A stretch of 64,000 nucleotides of DNA, from contig JBFFMJ010000008.1 in the NCBI GenBank assembly GCA_041554195.1, positions 62,001 to 126,000 on the forward strand. Reading direction: 5' to 3'. The stretch comes from JAPHSX01 sp041554195 (GTDB taxonomy: Bacteria > Pseudomonadota > Gammaproteobacteria > Thiohalomonadales > Thiohalomonadaceae). Numbering within the stretch: the stretch's first letter is position 1; each line of letters starts with the position of its first letter. Below, piece by piece: positions 1 through 8,620 of the stretch. The notes beneath the pieces were generated by a model. It ran no database searches, had not been told where the DNA came from, and saw only the letters and a program-made list of their open reading frames with translations. The translations under genes and the position numbers were made by a program.

Positions 1-514
1 TACCGGCGGGCTCGGCGGTGCTGACCGGTACCCCCAGCTCCAGGCGGGCCTGATCGAGAAAATTGATCAGATCATCGTAGTCCAGGATGCCCTGATACTG
101 TGTCTCGTTTCCCACGATGGCGCGCACCACATTGGGATTACCCTTGGCAATTTCGATAAAGCGTGGAAACTCTTCGGCGTTACGTTCATCGTCGTAGCTA
201 AGATAGGCGCCCAGGCAGACGTTGATGTTATGCTCACGTGCCAGACGCGGGATCTGCGCCAGATTATCCTCAACACTGTAGGTGCGGATGGCGGTGACCT
301 TGCCCGCCAGCAGACTCAGATCACCGCTGATCTGCTCCAGGCTGGGGTAGATATGGTCTCGTGGATCCTGACCGGCCTGGTAGGGGGAGAAGGCAAAGCC
401 GGTAACGCGCTCGGGCCATTCGGGCAGGGGTTGCGGGCGATTAATATAGGCCCACAGGCTTACGCTGATAATGGCCACGGCGATACCGATGACCCAGTTG
501 GTCAAACGAAACAT
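1..514 (-). CDS. GH17-like beta-glucan protein, N-terminal part (cut by window edge)
   Basis: Reading the minus strand from an ATG at 514 gives 171 open codons running off the left edge. The start MFRLTNWVIGIAVAIISV is a membrane anchor, followed by a GFAFSPYQAGQDPR stretch and an (alpha/beta)-barrel-like run (TAIRTYSVEDN, NVCLGAYLSYDD, VRAIVGNETQY) typical of glycoside hydrolase family 17-like proteins. In Proteobacteria these are often fused to, or adjacent to, a GT2 glucan synthase. The NE in VGNETQY would be the expected acid/base Glu. The 3' end lies outside the window, so any fusion partner is unseen. It is divergent from the LTA-synthase-like gene with a 158-base gap. Confidence 0.75.
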   Translation of the reverse strand, partial: MFRLTNWVIGIAVAIISVSLWAYINRPQPLPEWPERVTGFAFSPYQAGQDPRDHIYPSLEQISGDLSLLAGKVTAIRTYSVEDNLAQIPRLAREHNINVCLGAYLSYDDERNAEEFPRFIEIAKGNPNVVRAIVGNETQYQGILDYDDLINFLDQARLELGVPVSTAEPAG

Positions 515-672
515 GGATGTCAGCCCCCAAGCTGGTGAAAGGCCGCCTACCTATAGTGCTGGAAAATTAACAAAAGGTATTATTCTGGCAGTAAACGACG
601 CCCGTATTCTACCTGATTGTCGTAACGATAATATTAACTGAGTCGCAAAAACTAAAGGAATTATCAGGTCTA

Positions 673-2388
673 ATGACGACCATGTATCACCGACTTTTTT
701 CACTATTCCAGTATCGCGCATTTTGGTATTCGGCCCTGTTGCTGTTGGGTTTTACCGGCTACCTGCTGCTGGCAGAATATCTGGGTGGCTTTGTTGCCAG
801 CTATGCGCGGCCACTGTGGCTGGAGGCCCTGCTGGCACTCTATCTCTACGGCCTCTGCTATGCGGTGTTGCGCCCCTCGCGCGGACGCAGTTACCTGGCC
901 GTCCTCCCCCTGCTGCTGCTCTATCTGACCAGCGACATCTTTTATCTCGCTTTTGGCAAGGTGTTCAGGGTAGTCAATCTGAACGAACTGCCGGAGTTGT
1001 TTGATATCTTGCCACTGAGTTATAGCCTGCCCCTTGCCACCCTGCTGCTGCTGCCAATGGTCCTGCTGTTGCAGCAGGCGCGGTGGCGAACGCATCCTCA
1101 TGTGCTGTTTGTGGCAATGCCGATGCTGGCTGTATTGTTGTTTCTCTACAGCGCCCCCGGGGCTATCGCGCAGCTGCTTACCGGGGCGGGTAGCGTGCCG
1201 GTGAAGTACTCCGATGCAAAGAGTGTTGAACGTAATGGTCGTTTGACCATGATGCTCTATCGTGAGGCGCAGAGATTGAGCGCCCTTGAGGATCTGGCAC
1301 CGTACCGTGATCGCAGCGGGTATGAACAGCAGATCCAAACGCAGCTGCAACCGTTGCAGTCACAGCGCAAAAAACGCAATGTGCACCTCATCGTGCTGGA
1401 GAGTTTTTTAGACCCGCGCCTGTTCAGTAAACTCGCCTTCTCCAGCTCGCCGGTACACCCCGATTTTGAGGCGTTATTCGGCGATCAACTGGGGCTCTCC
1501 CTGTCGCCGGTCTTTGGTGGTGCTACGGCGCAGGCCGAGTTTGAGCTCCTCTGTGGCGTGCCGGCGCTGGAGCGACTCTCCAGCGTTGAATTTAATGTGT
1601 TTAACGGTTCTGCCGCCCACTGTCTGCCGGGGCAGCTGGCCAGCCTGGGTTATCACAGCAGTGCCAGCAACACCTACAAGCCCAACTTCTTTAACGCGGC
1701 GGCGGCCTATCAGGGGGCGGGATTTACCACTAGTCAGTTCCCCAAAGAGTTTGCCCCGGCAATGGAGAGTTACCTGCAGTTCGGGGATCCGGGGGTGGAA
1801 GAGTATCTGTTTGATCAAAAGCTGTTTGCGCAGAATCTGGGTTACGTGGAGAGGCAGTTACGCGACCATCCGGAAAAGCCGCTGTTTAACTACCTACTCA
1901 CTATTTATGGTCATACGCCGCATATCCTTGACCCGCAGCTGCGCCCCGAGCGTATCGAGCTGCGCTCCGACTATGCGGATGACCACCTGAGCCGCTCGGT
2001 TAACCAGTTTTATTATCGTACCGGGGCCATTGCCGGGTACGTAAAGACGTTGCTCGAACTCGACCCCGAGAGCCTGATCATCCTCGTCTCCGACCATGTG
2101 CCGCCGCTGCGCAATGGGCCCAACACCTACGAGGCACTGGAGTATATGGGTAACCGCGAAGGGGCCTACTACTACAATCGCCTCGCCATCATCGACCGGG
2201 GCGAGGTCAAGCGGGTGTCAACCATCCACCACTACGACATCCCCCAGCTGGTGTTGAATCTCCTCAGTGACGGGGCCTACTGTCAGAGCAACGCCTGCCC
2301 GTTCGACAGTGACGCCCAACCGGCCACCGCGCAGAGGGAGGCGCGACTAGCGGCCTATCTTGAATTGATGGCGCATGCGTCGGAGTAG
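673..2388 (+). CDS. LTA synthase-like / phosphoglycerol transferase family membrane sulfatase-fold protein
   Basis: A 571-residue protein with about five membrane helices in residues 15-165, followed by an extracytoplasmic alkaline-phosphatase-fold domain from about residue 235. Family landmarks are visible: VLESF (metal-binding Glu, ~242), GGATAQAEFELLCG (probable nucleophile Thr, ~284), a GHTPH segment, and SDHVPP (metal ligands, ~472). LtaS and OpgB/MdoB proteins of this fold move phosphoglycerol from phosphatidylglycerol onto a polymer outside the membrane. In a Gram-negative context with a divergent GH17-like glucan gene, decoration of a periplasmic glucan is plausible, but this is inference. 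An in-frame ATG at 682 is an alternative start. Confidence 0.82.
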   Translation: MTTMYHRLFSLFQYRAFWYSALLLLGFTGYLLLAEYLGGFVASYARPLWLEALLALYLYGLCYAVLRPSRGRSYLAVLPLLLLYLTSDIFYLAFGKVFRVVNLNELPELFDILPLSYSLPLATLLLLPMVLLLQQARWRTHPHVLFVAMPMLAVLLFLYSAPGAIAQLLTGAGSVPVKYSDAKSVERNGRLTMMLYREAQRLSALEDLAPYRDRSGYEQQIQTQLQPLQSQRKKRNVHLIVLESFLDPRLFSKLAFSSSPVHPDFEALFGDQLGLSLSPVFGGATAQAEFELLCGVPALERLSSVEFNVFNGSAAHCLPGQLASLGYHSSASNTYKPNFFNAAAAYQGAGFTTSQFPKEFAPAMESYLQFGDPGVEEYLFDQKLFAQNLGYVERQLRDHPEKPLFNYLLTIYGHTPHILDPQLRPERIELRSDYADDHLSRSVNQFYYRTGAIAGYVKTLLELDPESLIILVSDHVPPLRNGPNTYEALEYMGNREGAYYYNRLAIIDRGEVKRVSTIHHYDIPQLVLNLLSDGAYCQSNACPFDSDAQPATAQREARLAAYLELMAHASE

Positions 2389-2491
2389 GGGGCGTAACAG
2401 GGTAGGGTGGATAAGCCAAGTGTGGGGGGCGTGGCATATTGCCAGAGACAGTAAGGTGTTTTGTATTAAGCTCGCTCTCTTCCCATGATCG

Positions 2492-2719
2492 CTACTCGGC
2501 AGGTATATAGAGATACCGCTGAAACCCGACAAACACATCCCTTATTTCGGCCACCACCCCCAGCTCTGCTGCTGCATCACTGATGCCGTGATACTTCAAT
2601 TCCAGCAGTTCGCCAAGCTTAGTCTGATCCAGTTCCTCTACACCCTTTTTCACATATTGTTGCAGCACGAAGTCGATAAAGGCCTGCTGCTTGTAGTCGT
2701 AGCGGGTGAAGATGCGGTG
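2492..2719 (-). pseudogene. 3' remnant of type I restriction endonuclease subunit R (hsdR)
   Basis: On the minus strand, codons from 2719 to the TAG at 2492-2494 read HRIFTRYDYKQQAFIDF, then a QQYVKKGVEELD stretch, then KYHGISDAAAELG and VFVGFQRYLY. This matches the C-terminal (EcoEI_R_C-like) end of HsdR as I know the family. A TAA precedes the first codon directly and no ATG is present, so only about 75 codons of a roughly 800-1000 residue protein survive. No hsdM or hsdS is present on either side. The flanking sequence near 2395 (GTAGGGTGGATAAGCC) resembles a dispersed repeat. The region is a scar of a lost or rearranged restriction locus. Confidence 0.7.
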
Positions 2720-2843
2720 TTATCTCCCCTACGCAATGGTGCTATTCTACACTCCTTCCCCCCCCCCTTTTTTTGCCCGTTCAGCAACCATTCAGCCTGC
2801 CTTGCGTAGTCTTGCAGTGAATATCAATAACAGGGGATTAGCT

Positions 2844-3536
2844 ATGCGTATTAAACACTCATTGATTGGCCTGCTGGTGCTGGCGATGGTGGGCATTAGT
2901 GGCTGTGACAGCACGACTCACACCGATGTTGTGTATGTGCAGGAGGTAGCGGAACCCGAGGTCGCACCGGACTATGACCTGGGCTCGGTACATGGCCTGT
3001 TGCCGGGTGAGTGGTTTACCTTTGATCTGATCGGTGACGACTCTAATGGCGATTATTGGCACGGTAGCGTGACGAAGAGTGGGCTGGATGCCCGCTGGGT
3101 CGATGGCGTCTGGGCGACTCCCACGGTGACGGAGATGGTACTGATCCATGAGCCTTCCGGCGGTACGGTTCGGCGCTCTATGACTCTCTATCTCGATGAC
3201 TATGGTCAGGAGGTGAAGCTGTCGCTGGATAATGGTCTGGTCTGTTACCCGCAACTTACTAACGATATTCCACGCTACAGTTATGCCGGTGACTATGGTG
3301 ACCTGGGTATTATGGTCTGCTCGGATGGCAGTGAGCTGCACGGCATCTGGGATCTCTACAGTAACCCCGATCAGAGTGCCGATTTCGTTACCCTTAGTAC
3401 CTCCTGGTTCGGTGGCACTGCCGAGTCCTCTACCGAGGTGACGCAAACGCTAAATCCTGATGGCCTTATCACCGCTTATGCCATCTCACTGTACGTGCCG
3501 GAATATGGTGTCACTGTCTGGCTCGATTCGCTGTGA
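2844..3536 (+). CDS. Predicted lipoprotein of unknown function
   Basis: I do not recognise the family. The 230-residue product begins MRIKHSLIGLLVLAMVGISGC, a signal peptide with lipobox ISGC, so it should be lipid-anchored in the envelope. The ATG at 2844 is chosen because it follows CAGGGGATTAGCT and starts exactly at the signal peptide; the frame stays open upstream to 2706 but codes nothing sensible. The mature part is acidic and rich in Tyr, Trp, Gly and Asp with alternating beta-like stretches (WFTFDLIGDD, SMTLYLDDYG, ISLYVPEYGVTVWLDSL), suggesting a beta-sandwich. C10/T7 homopolymers lie 69-85 bases upstream of the start. Confidence 0.6.
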   Translation: MRIKHSLIGLLVLAMVGISGCDSTTHTDVVYVQEVAEPEVAPDYDLGSVHGLLPGEWFTFDLIGDDSNGDYWHGSVTKSGLDARWVDGVWATPTVTEMVLIHEPSGGTVRRSMTLYLDDYGQEVKLSLDNGLVCYPQLTNDIPRYSYAGDYGDLGIMVCSDGSELHGIWDLYSNPDQSADFVTLSTSWFGGTAESSTEVTQTLNPDGLITAYAISLYVPEYGVTVWLDSL

Positions 3537-3593
3537 GTGCAGGCACCGGGCAAGCATCAACAGAACCCACGACGGTTGTTCGGCGCGAGGACA

Positions 3594-5393
3594 CTATGCG
3601 GCGTTAATGTCTCCCTGCTCCTCCTCCTGCTGCAGTGCCCACATCTCGGCGTAGCGTCCCTGTTGTTCCAGTAGCTGGTGGTGCGGGCCGCGCTCGATGA
3701 TGGTGCCCTGATCCATCACCACGATTTCGTCGGCGTCGATGACGGTGGAGAGGCGGTGGGCGATCACCAGGGTGGTGTGGTTTTCGGCCAGCGCCTTGAG
3801 CGATTCGAGGATGGTCTTTTCCGACTTGGAGTCGAGCGAGGAGGTGGCCTCGTCGAACACCAGAATCTTCGGGTTCTTCAGCATCGCCCGGGCGATAGCG
3901 ATGCGCTGTTTCTCACCGCCGGAGAGTTTCAGGCCGCGCTCGCCGACCACGGTCTGGTAGCCCTCGGGCAGGGATTGAATGAAGTCGTGGATGTTGGCCA
4001 TTTGTGCGGCCTGTTCGATCTCTTGATGCGATGCCGCGCAGCGACCGTAGGCGATGTTGTATTCGATGGTGTCGTTAAACAGCACGGTGTCCTGTGGCAC
4101 GATACCGATGGCCTCGCGCAGCGACTGCTGGGTGACGTGGCGGATGTCCTGGCCGTTGATCAGAACCCGGCCACCGGTGACGTCGTAAAAGCGAAACAGC
4201 AGCCGCGCCAGGGTCGATTTGCCCGCGCCGCTGTGGCCGACCACGGCGAGTTTTTTTCCTGCTGGAATGGTAAAGCTGACATCGTTGAGGATCGGGCGCT
4301 CTGCATTGTAGTGAAAGGCGACGTTCTCAAAGCTGACGCTGCCGTCGCCCACCTCAAGCTCGGTGGCGTTTTCGTCATCCTTAATCTCTTCGTTAACGTG
4401 CAGCAGGGTGAACATGCGATCCATATCGGAGAGGGCGTGTTTAACCTGGCTGTAGACCACGCCGAGGAAGTTAAGCGGGATGAACACCTGCAACATAAAG
4501 GCGTTGACCAGTACCAGATCGCCGAGGGTCATGGTGCCATCGGTGACCCCCTGCGCGGCGAGCACCATTACCAGGGTGACGCCGGTGGCAATGAGTGCCC
4601 CCTGGGCGATGTTGAGGCCCGACATCGAGGTCTGGCTCTTGACCGCCGCATCCTCCCACTCGGCGAGGGTCTCGCCGTAACGCTTATGTTCAAACTCTTC
4701 GTTATTAAAATATTTTACCGTCTCGTAGTTGATCAGCGAGTCGATGGCGATGGAGTTGGCCTCCGAGTCCTTGGTGTTCATGCGGTGGCGAAACTTCATT
4801 CGCCAGTTGGTGATGAAGAAGGTGGTGGTGACGTAGAGAAGCACCGTGACGACGACGATGACGGCAAACCAGGGGGAGTAGTTTTTCAGCAGAATGGCGG
4901 CCACCAGCCCCAGCTCGACAAAGGTAGGGAGGATCGAGAAAAGCATGTAGTTGAGCAGCGAGGAGGCGGAGCGGGTGCCGCGTTCCATGTCGCGCGACAG
5001 CGCCCCGGTCTTGCGCTCCAGGTGGTAGCGCAGGGAGAGCTTGTGCAGGTGGCCCAGTGCCTTGAGTGAGAGATCGCGCATGGTGCCGTGGCGCACCCGG
5101 GCGAAGACCACGTCGCGCAACTCGTTAAAGGCGGAACCGGCCAGCCGCAGCACCCCGTAGCCGATGAGCAGCGCGATGGGCAGTGCCAGGGTGCGCCCCT
5201 CGGGGGTATCCAGCGCATCGACGATGCCCTTCAGCGCCAGCGGTACGCCGACAATCGCCAGCTTGGAGAGCACCAGAAAGGCGAGCGCCATCCCGGCGCG
5301 ACCCCGGTAGTTCCACAGGTAGGGAAATAGTGAGCGGATGGTCTGCCAGTCGTGGCGGTTGGTGGCGGGGGCTTCGGTCTGTTTACGGTGCAT
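3594..5393 (-). CDS. Atm1-type ABC exporter (fused permease-ATPase)
   Basis: A 599-residue half-transporter: membrane domain with six helices over about residues 30-320, then an ATPase domain with Walker A GHSGAGKST (~388), signature LSGGEKQR (~488), Walker B ILVFDEATSSLD and the switch His in VIAHRLSTV. The overall sequence (LRYHLERKTGALSRDMERG, ETVKYFNNEEFE) is characteristic of the ATM1/HMT branch, which exports glutathione- or sulfur-linked metal compounds across the inner membrane. The frame is open to 5558, but the ATG at 5393 is preferred because the longer version would run antisense through the next gene's start. It is divergent from the small gene at 5493. Confidence 0.9.
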   Translation of the reverse strand: MHRKQTEAPATNRHDWQTIRSLFPYLWNYRGRAGMALAFLVLSKLAIVGVPLALKGIVDALDTPEGRTLALPIALLIGYGVLRLAGSAFNELRDVVFARVRHGTMRDLSLKALGHLHKLSLRYHLERKTGALSRDMERGTRSASSLLNYMLFSILPTFVELGLVAAILLKNYSPWFAVIVVVTVLLYVTTTFFITNWRMKFRHRMNTKDSEANSIAIDSLINYETVKYFNNEEFEHKRYGETLAEWEDAAVKSQTSMSGLNIAQGALIATGVTLVMVLAAQGVTDGTMTLGDLVLVNAFMLQVFIPLNFLGVVYSQVKHALSDMDRMFTLLHVNEEIKDDENATELEVGDGSVSFENVAFHYNAERPILNDVSFTIPAGKKLAVVGHSGAGKSTLARLLFRFYDVTGGRVLINGQDIRHVTQQSLREAIGIVPQDTVLFNDTIEYNIAYGRCAASHQEIEQAAQMANIHDFIQSLPEGYQTVVGERGLKLSGGEKQRIAIARAMLKNPKILVFDEATSSLDSKSEKTILESLKALAENHTTLVIAHRLSTVIDADEIVVMDQGTIIERGPHHQLLEQQGRYAEMWALQQEEEQGDINAA

Positions 5394-5492
5394 GGTATTT
5401 GGGTTTCTGGTTAAGGGGGTCGTATTACATTCTCTAAGTTGCGGGTTATACTCCGGTTTATCAATAAGAATGTCTAATGGAGGGTGAGCAGC

Positions 5493-5768
5493 ATGAGTAT
5501 GCCGACAAAAGAGGAGCTGGAGATCGCGCTGGCCGAGGCGGCGCGGATGCGCGAGCACGGTGAGGATCCCCAGTTTGTCGCCAAGGCGCTACTTAATGCC
5601 CACTATCAGGTGGAGCAGCTGAGCCATGTGCTGGCGTCGGTGGAGCTCTACTTTAACTCCGGCATGGCGGTGACCGAGCACCAGAAGCTGAGAAAGGCGG
5701 TGGAGAAGGCCAAGCAGGCGATTGATCGCAGCGGCGGTATCCAGCATGAGAGTTTTGGGCTGCGTTGA
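5493..5768 (+). CDS. Conserved small helical protein of unknown function
   Basis: A 91-residue, charged, all-helical protein beginning MSMPTKEELEIALAEAARMREHG, with DPQFVAKALLNAHYQVEQLSHVLASVELY in the middle and a Lys-rich end. No signal peptide or membrane helix is present, so it should be cytoplasmic. The ATG at 5493 follows a clear ribosome site (TGGAGGG at about 5478). I recognise it only as a short hypothetical of the kind found in gammaproteobacteria and can assign no function. It heads a co-directional run with the zinc-ribbon, DUF502, aspS and nadA genes. Confidence 0.65.
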   Translation: MSMPTKEELEIALAEAARMREHGEDPQFVAKALLNAHYQVEQLSHVLASVELYFNSGMAVTEHQKLRKAVEKAKQAIDRSGGIQHESFGLR

Positions 5769-5826
5769 ACCGCTACGCGGCAAACCGGTCTACACCCCTG
5801 ACACTTTAGAGTTATGAGGTTTTTCC

Positions 5827-6042
5827 ATGCCCTTTTATGAATACGCCTGTCAGGCCTGTGGTCACCGCGTGGAGGTGATGCAGAAGATGAGCGATGCGCC
5901 GCTGAGCGAGTGTCCCGCCTGCCATAAGGCGGAGATGAAGAAGTTGATCTCCGCTGGGAGTTATACCCATAAGTCTGCCAGCATCGACAACGCCCCGGCC
6001 TGTGCCAGTGGTGGTTGCGGTGCCTCCTGTATGTCCAAATAA
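5827..6042 (+). CDS. FmdB-family zinc ribbon regulatory protein
   Basis: A 71-residue protein starting MPFYEYACQACGHRVEVMQKMSD, with two CxxC knuckles (CQAC near residue 9, CPAC near 35) forming a zinc ribbon, a short helical middle and a Gly/Cys-rich tail (SGGCGASCMSK). This is the FmdB/CxxC_CXXC_SSSS family, small proteins of uncertain role often found just upstream of aspS in Proteobacteria, as here. A GAGG ribosome site precedes the start. The extra Cys cluster at the C terminus might bind a second metal, but that is speculation. Confidence 0.88.
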   Translation: MPFYEYACQACGHRVEVMQKMSDAPLSECPACHKAEMKKLISAGSYTHKSASIDNAPACASGGCGASCMSK

Positions 6043-6066
6043 TTAATAAACCCCAAGGAACTTAAT

Positions 6067-6711
6067 ATGATGTCGGCCCTTCGCCGCTACATTATGGCCG
6101 GCCTGCTGGTCTGGCTGCCGCTCGGTATCACCATTTTGGTGGTGAAGATGCTGGTCGATCTGATGGATCGCAGCCTGCTGCTATTACCGGCAAGATATCA
6201 GCCCGATCACCTGCTGGGGATGCATATCCCGGGCTTTGGGGTGATCGTGGCGGTCACCGTGGTGCTGACCACCGGCATCATCGTCGCCAACCTGTTTGGT
6301 CGCAAGCTGGTGGCGGCGTGGGAGTCGCTGCTGGCGCGCATTCCGCTGGTCAGTTCGGTCTACTCGGCGGTAAAGCAGATCTCCGAAACCATGTTCTCCT
6401 CCAACGGCAACTCCTTTCGCAAGGTATTACTGGTGGAGTACCCGCGCAAGGGGTTGTGGACGCTGGCCTTTCAGACCGGCACCGATGTGGGCGAGGCGCA
6501 GTGCAAGACCGGGCGCAAGGTGATCAATATCTACGTGCCAACTACCCCCAACCCCACCTCCGGCTTCTTCATCATGGTGCCTAAAGAGGACGTGGTGGAG
6601 CTGGAGATGAGTGTGGATGAGGGGCTGCGGATGATCATCTCGATGGGTTCGGTCGTGCCCCACCCGGGGACGCAGGAGCAGTGCTCGTCCACCGAGCTCA
6701 CCGCTAAATAG
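6067..6711 (+). CDS. DUF502 family inner membrane protein
   Basis: A 214-residue protein with two membrane helices, one at about residues 9-30 (AGLLVWLPLGITILVVKML) and one around 58-80 (GVIVAVTVVLTTGIIVANLFG), followed by a soluble domain with the family signature SVYSAVKQISETMFS and PTTPNPTSGFF. DUF502 proteins are common in bacteria and plants; no biochemical activity is established. The position directly before aspS is a recurrent gammaproteobacterial arrangement. The start is the first of two adjacent ATGs, 7 bases after CAAGGAA. Confidence 0.88.
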   Translation: MMSALRRYIMAGLLVWLPLGITILVVKMLVDLMDRSLLLLPARYQPDHLLGMHIPGFGVIVAVTVVLTTGIIVANLFGRKLVAAWESLLARIPLVSSVYSAVKQISETMFSSNGNSFRKVLLVEYPRKGLWTLAFQTGTDVGEAQCKTGRKVINIYVPTTPNPTSGFFIMVPKEDVVELEMSVDEGLRMIISMGSVVPHPGTQEQCSSTELTAK

Positions 6712-6803
6712 TCTGTCGAGGCCCCGTGGCGGTTGCGTTGAGCCGCCGCGATCCGTAACATTCCCGCTTTCGTCTTACACTTATTTACTAGCAGGAATCT
6801 ACC

Positions 6804-8591
6804 ATGCGCACCCTCTATTGCGGCCAGTTGAACGAATCTCATATCGACCGGGAGGTCGAGCTTGCCGGTTGGGTACACCGCCGTCGTGACCACGGTGGTG
6901 TGATCTTCATCGATCTGCGTGACCGCGAGGGTGTCGCCCAGGTGGTGTTCGACCCCGATGTCGAGGATGTCTTCGCCACCGCCGAGACCGTGCGTAACGA
7001 GTACGTGCTGCATATTAAAGGCCGGGTACGTAACCGCCCTGAGGGCACCGTTAACCCGGATCTGCCTACCGGCGCGGTCGAGGTGCTGGGCAAGGAGCTG
7101 ACTATCCTCAACAAGTCAGAGACCCCGCCCTTCATGCTGGATACCGCTGATGATGAGGTCGGTGAGGAGCATCGCCTGAAGTACCGCTATGTCGACCTGC
7201 GCCGCCCACCGATGTACCAGCGCATGAAGTTCCGCTCCGACATGACCCGCGCCCTGCGCAACTATCTGGATGACCGTGGTTTCCTCGACATCGAGACCCC
7301 GATGCTGACCAAGGCGACCCCCGAGGGGGCGCGCGACTATCTGGTGCCGAGCCGCACCCACCCCGGCAGCTTCTTCGCCCTGCCGCAGTCACCGCAGATC
7401 TTCAAACAATTATTAATGGTCTCCGGCATGGACCGCTACTACCAGATCGTGCGCTGCTTCCGCGATGAAGACCTGCGTGCCGACCGCCAGCCTGAATTTA
7501 CCCAAATCGATATCGAGACCTCCTTTATGGATGAAGAGGAGATCATGACCCTGATGGAGGGCATGATCCGCGAGATGTTCGCCAAGGTACTCGAAGAGCA
7601 GCTGCCCAACCCTTTCCCGCGCATGCCCTACGCCGAGGCGATGCAGCGTTACGGCTCCGACAAGCCCGACCTGCGCATTGCCCTGGAGCTGGTGGAGGTG
7701 GCCGACCTGATGAAGGAGGTGGAGTTCAAGGTCTTTGCCGCCCCAGCCAATGACGAAGGCTGCCGCGTCACCGCACTGCGCGTTCCCCAGGGGGGCTCCA
7801 TTTCGCGTAAGGAGATCGACGACTACACCAAATACGTCAGCATCTACGGTGCCCGAGGCCTGGCCTATATTAAGGTTAACGAGCTGGCCAAGGGGATTGA
7901 GGGGCTGCAGTCGCCGATCATCAAATTCCTGCCTGCCGAGGTGGTACTAAACATCATGGCGCGTGTGGGCGCAGAGGATGGCGACATCGTCTTCTTCGGT
8001 GCCGACAAGGCCAAGGTGGTTAACGAGGCGCTGGGTGCGCTACGCGTCAAGGTGGGCCACGACCGTGGTCTGGTTGCCCATGGTTGGGCACCGCTGTGGG
8101 TGGTCGACTTCCCGATGTTCGAGTGGGACGAAAAGTCCAATCGCTGGACCTCCCTGCATCACCCCTTCACCTCACCGGCCGAGGCGGACCTCGACAAGCT
8201 GGAATCCGATCCCGGCAACTGCCTCTCCCGCGCCTACGATATGGTGTTGAATGGCACCGAGGTGGGCGGCGGCTCGATGCGTATTTATCGCGAAGAGATC
8301 CAGGAGAAGGTATTCCGCGCCCTGGGTATCAGCGACGAAGAGGCACAGGACAAATTCGGCTTCCTGCTGGAGGCACTGAAGCACGGTTGCCCGCCGCACG
8401 GTGGTCTGGCCTTCGGCCTGGACCGTCTGGTGATGCTGATGACCGGTGCCGCCTCTATTCGTGACGTGATGGCCTTCCCCAAGACCCAGACCGCGGCCTG
8501 CCCGTTGACCGAGGCACCTTCAACGGTCAATCCGGCACAGCTGGTTGAGCTGGGTGTGCGTATTGCCAAGCCACTGAAAGAAGAGAAGTAA
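6804..8591 (+). CDS. aspS: Aspartyl-tRNA synthetase
   Basis: Charges tRNA-Asp (possibly also tRNA-Asn) with aspartate in the cytoplasm. The 595 residues fit the bacterial type: N-terminal OB fold (GWVHRRRDHGGVIFIDLRDREG, about residues 18-45), class II catalytic core with motif 2 around FRDEDLRADRQPEFTQID, the bacterial GAD insertion (~290-420), and motif 3 GLAFGLDRLVML near the C terminus. No gatCAB genes are visible in the window, so its tRNA discrimination cannot be judged. It is followed 29 bases later by nadA on the same strand. Confidence 0.97.
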   Translation: MRTLYCGQLNESHIDREVELAGWVHRRRDHGGVIFIDLRDREGVAQVVFDPDVEDVFATAETVRNEYVLHIKGRVRNRPEGTVNPDLPTGAVEVLGKELTILNKSETPPFMLDTADDEVGEEHRLKYRYVDLRRPPMYQRMKFRSDMTRALRNYLDDRGFLDIETPMLTKATPEGARDYLVPSRTHPGSFFALPQSPQIFKQLLMVSGMDRYYQIVRCFRDEDLRADRQPEFTQIDIETSFMDEEEIMTLMEGMIREMFAKVLEEQLPNPFPRMPYAEAMQRYGSDKPDLRIALELVEVADLMKEVEFKVFAAPANDEGCRVTALRVPQGGSISRKEIDDYTKYVSIYGARGLAYIKVNELAKGIEGLQSPIIKFLPAEVVLNIMARVGAEDGDIVFFGADKAKVVNEALGALRVKVGHDRGLVAHGWAPLWVVDFPMFEWDEKSNRWTSLHHPFTSPAEADLDKLESDPGNCLSRAYDMVLNGTEVGGGSMRIYREEIQEKVFRALGISDEEAQDKFGFLLEALKHGCPPHGGLAFGLDRLVMLMTGAASIRDVMAFPKTQTAACPLTEAPSTVNPAQLVELGVRIAKPLKEEK

Positions 8592-8620
8592 GCTCTTTAG
8601 CCAACGAGGTTGTTAAAAGC

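Noticed and set aside
703..1350. 215-codon minus-strand open frame within the LTA-synthase-like gene
   Set aside because: Gln/His-rich artefact of Leu-rich membrane coding on the other strand; no family likeness.
3678..5069. 463-codon plus-strand open frame opposite the Atm1 exporter
   Set aside because: It is an antisense shadow of the ABC exporter; the minus strand has Walker A, signature and Walker B in the right order, while this frame shows only Asp/Val/Gly-biased sequence.
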